Assembly: GCA_958346935.1 (NCBI GenBank)
Contig: CATVTM010000026.1
Span: 1-24,320, forward strand
Source of the DNA: an uncultured Collinsella sp.
Lineage (GTDB): Bacteria; Actinomycetota; Coriobacteriia; Coriobacteriales; Coriobacteriaceae
DNA: 24,320 nt
Direction of reading: 5' to 3'
Made by a program: the position numbers and the translations under genes
Notes under the pieces: generated by a model
The model's input: only the letters and a program-made list of their open reading frames with translations
Database searches by the model: none
What the model was told of the DNA's origin: nothing
Shown here: piece after piece, positions 15,296 to 24,320 of the stretch
How the letters are laid out: the number at the start of each line of letters is the position of its first letter
Position numbering within the stretch: the first letter of the stretch is position 1

Positions 15296-16372
15296 TTACG
15301 AATAGACGATGGTAAAGGGTACTTCTGTTTCGGTCTCTCCTGTTGACGTGCACCTCGTGCCCTCAAGCGTTACTGAGACCACTTGGTCGACATCAATCAA
15401 CTTCGTTGGCACCCAGATGTTCTCTCCGCTATTGCGCGCATAAGAAAAATATAAGTTGAACACCCCTGCGTCGTCATCTTCGATAATCTGCTCCGATCCA
15501 TCCTTGTAGCTGACGGTCAGCTTATTATCAACTGCTTCATAGCCCAGATCATCGATGTGTGTCTGGATAGAAAACGGGCTGATCTCGAGAGGCGAGTCAC
15601 CGGAGCGGAGTTCCTTTGTATCGACGTACGCTCCAATATTGAACTCGGGTGTCGACGCCTCAAACCGCCTCGCACTCTCACCTTCACCCTCGGTCCAATG
15701 GATATTCCAGGTGACAGCATGTTGCAAATCTCGCTCGCGATCCATAGCGGCAAAGTACATCGTGCCATTAATGACAGTATCGCTTGATGTGTCCTTATCA
15801 ATTGTGCTGCGTGTGTCAGGCCATTCCTCGCCGAACTTCATATCGGGCGTGCCGATGCCCTGCTCTTCTTCACCATAGAGAACAAGTTCGCCAATCTCTG
15901 CTGCTGGCTTGTAGTAGTTAACTCCATTTGGATTGGACAACGTAAACGTCACGGCTCCGCAGCCGTTTTGGTCGATTGCCATCTCATGGATATCAAGCGT
16001 ATAGCCGTTGCCCTCGACGGACAGATTAACCTCCTGGACTGCGCCTTCCAGGCTTTGGGGCGCGATGCCATCGCCAAACTCTCTGGTGTAGGTATATTTA
16101 GTTCCCGATGAGCCGCCGTTGGTCCAGGTAATGGAATCCCCGTTGCCGTGGTTTCCCCAAGCTGAGGCAAAATAGCTGGAATTGATAACTGCGTAGGCGA
16201 CCCCTCCGGTCGCCAACACTCCGACAAGACACCCGATTACGGCAACATAGAGAGGCTTCGCGTGGCCCTTTCGATGAAGCGGCTCACCCGCAGCAGTATT
16301 AAGGACGCGATCTGCAAGATTGCTATCGGCTTGGATGGACTCGAAGGCCTGCTTGATTTGATTGGATTTCAC
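15296..16372 (-). CDS. Membrane-bound anti-sigma factor, probable
   Basis: This is probably the negative regulator of the ECF sigma factor encoded just before it. The 358-residue protein has a short cytoplasmic N-terminus (1-40), one membrane segment (about 41-63, LYVAVIGCLVGVLATGGVAYAV) and a large outside domain of about 295 residues. That domain is rich in Asp, Glu, Gly, Ser and Thr with many predicted beta strands. The layout resembles the DUF4179-type proteins that accompany ECF sigma factors in Gram-positive bacteria. No zinc-binding HxxxCxxC anti-sigma motif is present. The start is GTG 16372 with GGAGG six bases upstream. It overlaps the sigma gene by 50 bases, implying coupled synthesis. 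The signal sensed is unknown, and the exact family is inferred from layout and context. Confidence 0.8.
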   Translation of the reverse strand: MKSNQIKQAFESIQADSNLADRVLNTAAGEPLHRKGHAKPLYVAVIGCLVGVLATGGVAYAVINSSYFASAWGNHGNGDSITWTNGGSSGTKYTYTREFGDGIAPQSLEGAVQEVNLSVEGNGYTLDIHEMAIDQNGCGAVTFTLSNPNGVNYYKPAAEIGELVLYGEEEQGIGTPDMKFGEEWPDTRSTIDKDTSSDTVINGTMYFAAMDRERDLQHAVTWNIHWTEGEGESARRFEASTPEFNIGAYVDTKELRSGDSPLEISPFSIQTHIDDLGYEAVDNKLTVSYKDGSEQIIEDDDAGVFNLYFSYARNSGENIWVPTKLIDVDQVVSVTLEGTRCTSTGETETEVPFTIVYS

Positions 16373-16841
16373 GGTCGCCCTCCTCTAGGATGAACTTGAG
16401 CTTCGACCTGCCGCGAGCCAAACGCGTTCGAACGGTCGCGGCTGGTACATGCAACAACTCGGCAATCTCTGAGGTCGAAAAGCCCAGATAGTAATAGAGC
16501 ACGATGGGGACACGGAATCGCTCCGGAAGTCGCATAACGTCTGACAGGACCGCCTTGGTCTCATCCTGCGCCGCCGAAAGCGAATCGGCCAGGTTCTCAA
16601 TATCCTCTACACGCCTCCATGGCTTTCGAAAGAGCGATTTACATTCATTGATCGTGACCCGGATAAGCCAACGGCGAAGATGTTCCCAACTTTCAAATTG
16701 CGCATCGCTTTTGAGTAACTTCAGAAAGACGTTTTGAGCGACATCGTCGGCGTCGGCGCGATCACGCAGGTACGTCAACGCGATCCGAAACACGACATCC
16801 CGGTGGTCTTCGACCGCCTGTCTAAATGCTTGTTCTTCCAT
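16323..16841 (-). CDS. ECF-type RNA polymerase sigma factor
   Basis: This alternative sigma factor directs RNA polymerase to a small stress-type regulon. The 172-residue protein has only regions 2 and 4. Sigma-2 is about residues 8-73 (VVFRIALTYLRDRADADDVAQNVFLKLL, given here as its landmarks DADDVAQNVF and RRWLIRVTINECKS). Sigma-4 is about residues 100-152, with the helix-turn-helix STSEIAELLHVPAATVRTRL. ATG 16841 is chosen because GGGAGGTGA lies just before it; GTG 16847 is inside that site. The promoter upstream (16889-16917) looks like one recognised by ECF factors, suggesting autoregulation. The gene sits directly downstream of rpoBC but is separated from it by a strong terminator, so it is an independent unit. 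Confidence 0.92.
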   Translation of the reverse strand: MEEQAFRQAVEDHRDVVFRIALTYLRDRADADDVAQNVFLKLLKSDAQFESWEHLRRWLIRVTINECKSLFRKPWRRVEDIENLADSLSAAQDETKAVLSDVMRLPERFRVPIVLYYYLGFSTSEIAELLHVPAATVRTRLARGRSKLKFILEEGDREIQSNQAGLRVHPSR

Positions 16842-16888
16842 AATCACCTCCCGGTGACGGTAATGATTCTTGATGAGGCCTCACCATT

Positions 16889-16917
16889 GATACGCTCTGG
16901 CCGAACGAAATGTTTCA
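16889..16917 (-). promoter_or_regulatory. ECF-type, probably autoregulated promoter of the sigma/anti-sigma operon
   Basis: On the minus strand TGAAAC (16917-16912) and CGTATC (16894-16889) are 17 bases apart, and the -35 box is followed by ATTT. This is very close to the SigW/SigX-type promoter pattern of Bacillus (TGAAAC ... CGTA). The start site would be near 16882, where a perfect 10-base palindrome TGAGGCCTCA (16874-16883) lies over +1. Confidence 0.7.
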
Positions 16918-16925
16918 AATTAAAG

Positions 16926-16963
16926 CAGGAAAAACCTACCAAAATAAACCTGTCCCTTTTTGG
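16926..16963 (-). repeat. 38-base dispersed repeat, copy 2 (GGGACAGGTTTATT family)
   Basis: Read on the minus strand it begins CCAAAAAGGGACAGGTTTAT and ends TTTTTCCTG. It is 33 of 38 identical to copy 1 at 14988-15025, in inverse orientation. It sits between the rpoC terminator and the ECF promoter, so the pair brackets the sigma/anti-sigma operon. Confidence 0.7.
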
Positions 16964-16971
16964 CAGGTTCT

Positions 16972-17012
16972 CTTCAAAAAAAGACCCGTTTCCCTGTTGG
17001 GAAACGGGTCTT
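16972..17012 (-). terminator. Intrinsic terminator of the rpoBC operon
   Basis: A perfect 14-base stem pairs AAGACCCGTTTCCC (16981-16994) with GGGAAACGGGTCTT (16999-17012) around a TGTT loop. On the minus strand it is followed by TTTTTGAAGA. It lies 27 bases after the rpoC stop. Confidence 0.9.
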
Positions 17013-17039
17013 TGGAAGGGCGGTTAACGTACTAGGAAA

Positions 17040-21515
<4,476 letters not shown>

Positions 21516-21521
21516 AGTCAA

Positions 21522-24320
<2,799 letters not shown>

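Noticed and set aside
14870..15353. Minus-strand open frames of 106 and 151 codons in the noncoding stretch upstream of rpsL
   Set aside because: They run through the rpsL promoter region, both repeat elements and the anti-sigma terminator, overlap each other in different frames, and resemble no family.

Overview
The window looks like a chromosomal piece of a Coriobacteriia-type actinobacterium, most likely Collinsella or a close relative. This rests on the high GC content, the actinobacterial coiled-coil insertion near the N-terminus of RpoC, an RpsL/RpoB/RpoC set with actinobacterial character, and a FASII cluster laid out as in Firmicutes. The genus is inferred from remembered family features, not from a database search. 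Apart from birA, every gene lies on the minus strand, so transcription mostly runs from high to low coordinates.

Right part (24320 to 17040): rpoB (5' end outside the window) and rpoC, 6 bases apart, ending in a strong intrinsic terminator at 16972-17012. RpoC carries an unusual C-terminal extension of about 230 residues containing a helix-hairpin-helix segment that resembles the C-terminal domain of the RNA polymerase alpha subunit. RpoB has an enlarged, divergent fork-loop-2 region next to the rifampicin pocket.

Middle right (16963 to 14875): a two-gene ECF sigma / membrane anti-sigma operon with an apparent self-recognised promoter (TGAAAC-17-CGTATC) and its own terminator. It is bracketed by two inverted copies of a 38-base repeat. 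The noncoding stretch 14875-15295 has no credible gene. It holds one of those repeats and a 129-base MITE-like element with 42-base imperfect terminal inverted repeats.

Middle (14873 to 11276): a compact str-type operon, rpsL-rpsG-fusA-rpsJ, with a clear promoter and terminator. The usual tuf is absent after fusA, and rpsJ is the last gene, detached from rplC and the rest of the S10 operon. RpsL has Arg at position 88, where Lys is usual.

Left-centre (11221 to 10271): birA (biotin-protein ligase without a DNA-binding domain) on the plus strand, divergent from the fatty-acid operon. The shared 174-base intergenic region holds two copies of a 19-base palindromic operator-like element 48 bases apart. 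One overlaps the probable fab promoter and the other lies just downstream of the predicted transcription start.

Left (10270 to 1096): a complete type II fatty-acid synthesis operon in transcription order fabH-acpP-fabK-fabD-fabG-fabF-accB-fabZ-accC-accDA. It supplies acetyl-CoA carboxylase (AccB, AccC and a fused AccD-AccA carboxyltransferase), acyl carrier protein, malonyl transfer and all four elongation steps, with FabK as the enoyl reductase. BirA would biotinylate AccB, which links the divergent gene to the operon. A PTS sugar permease EIIC gene (cut off by the left window edge) follows accDA after 40 bases, without an obvious terminator. A short inverted repeat sits at the junction.
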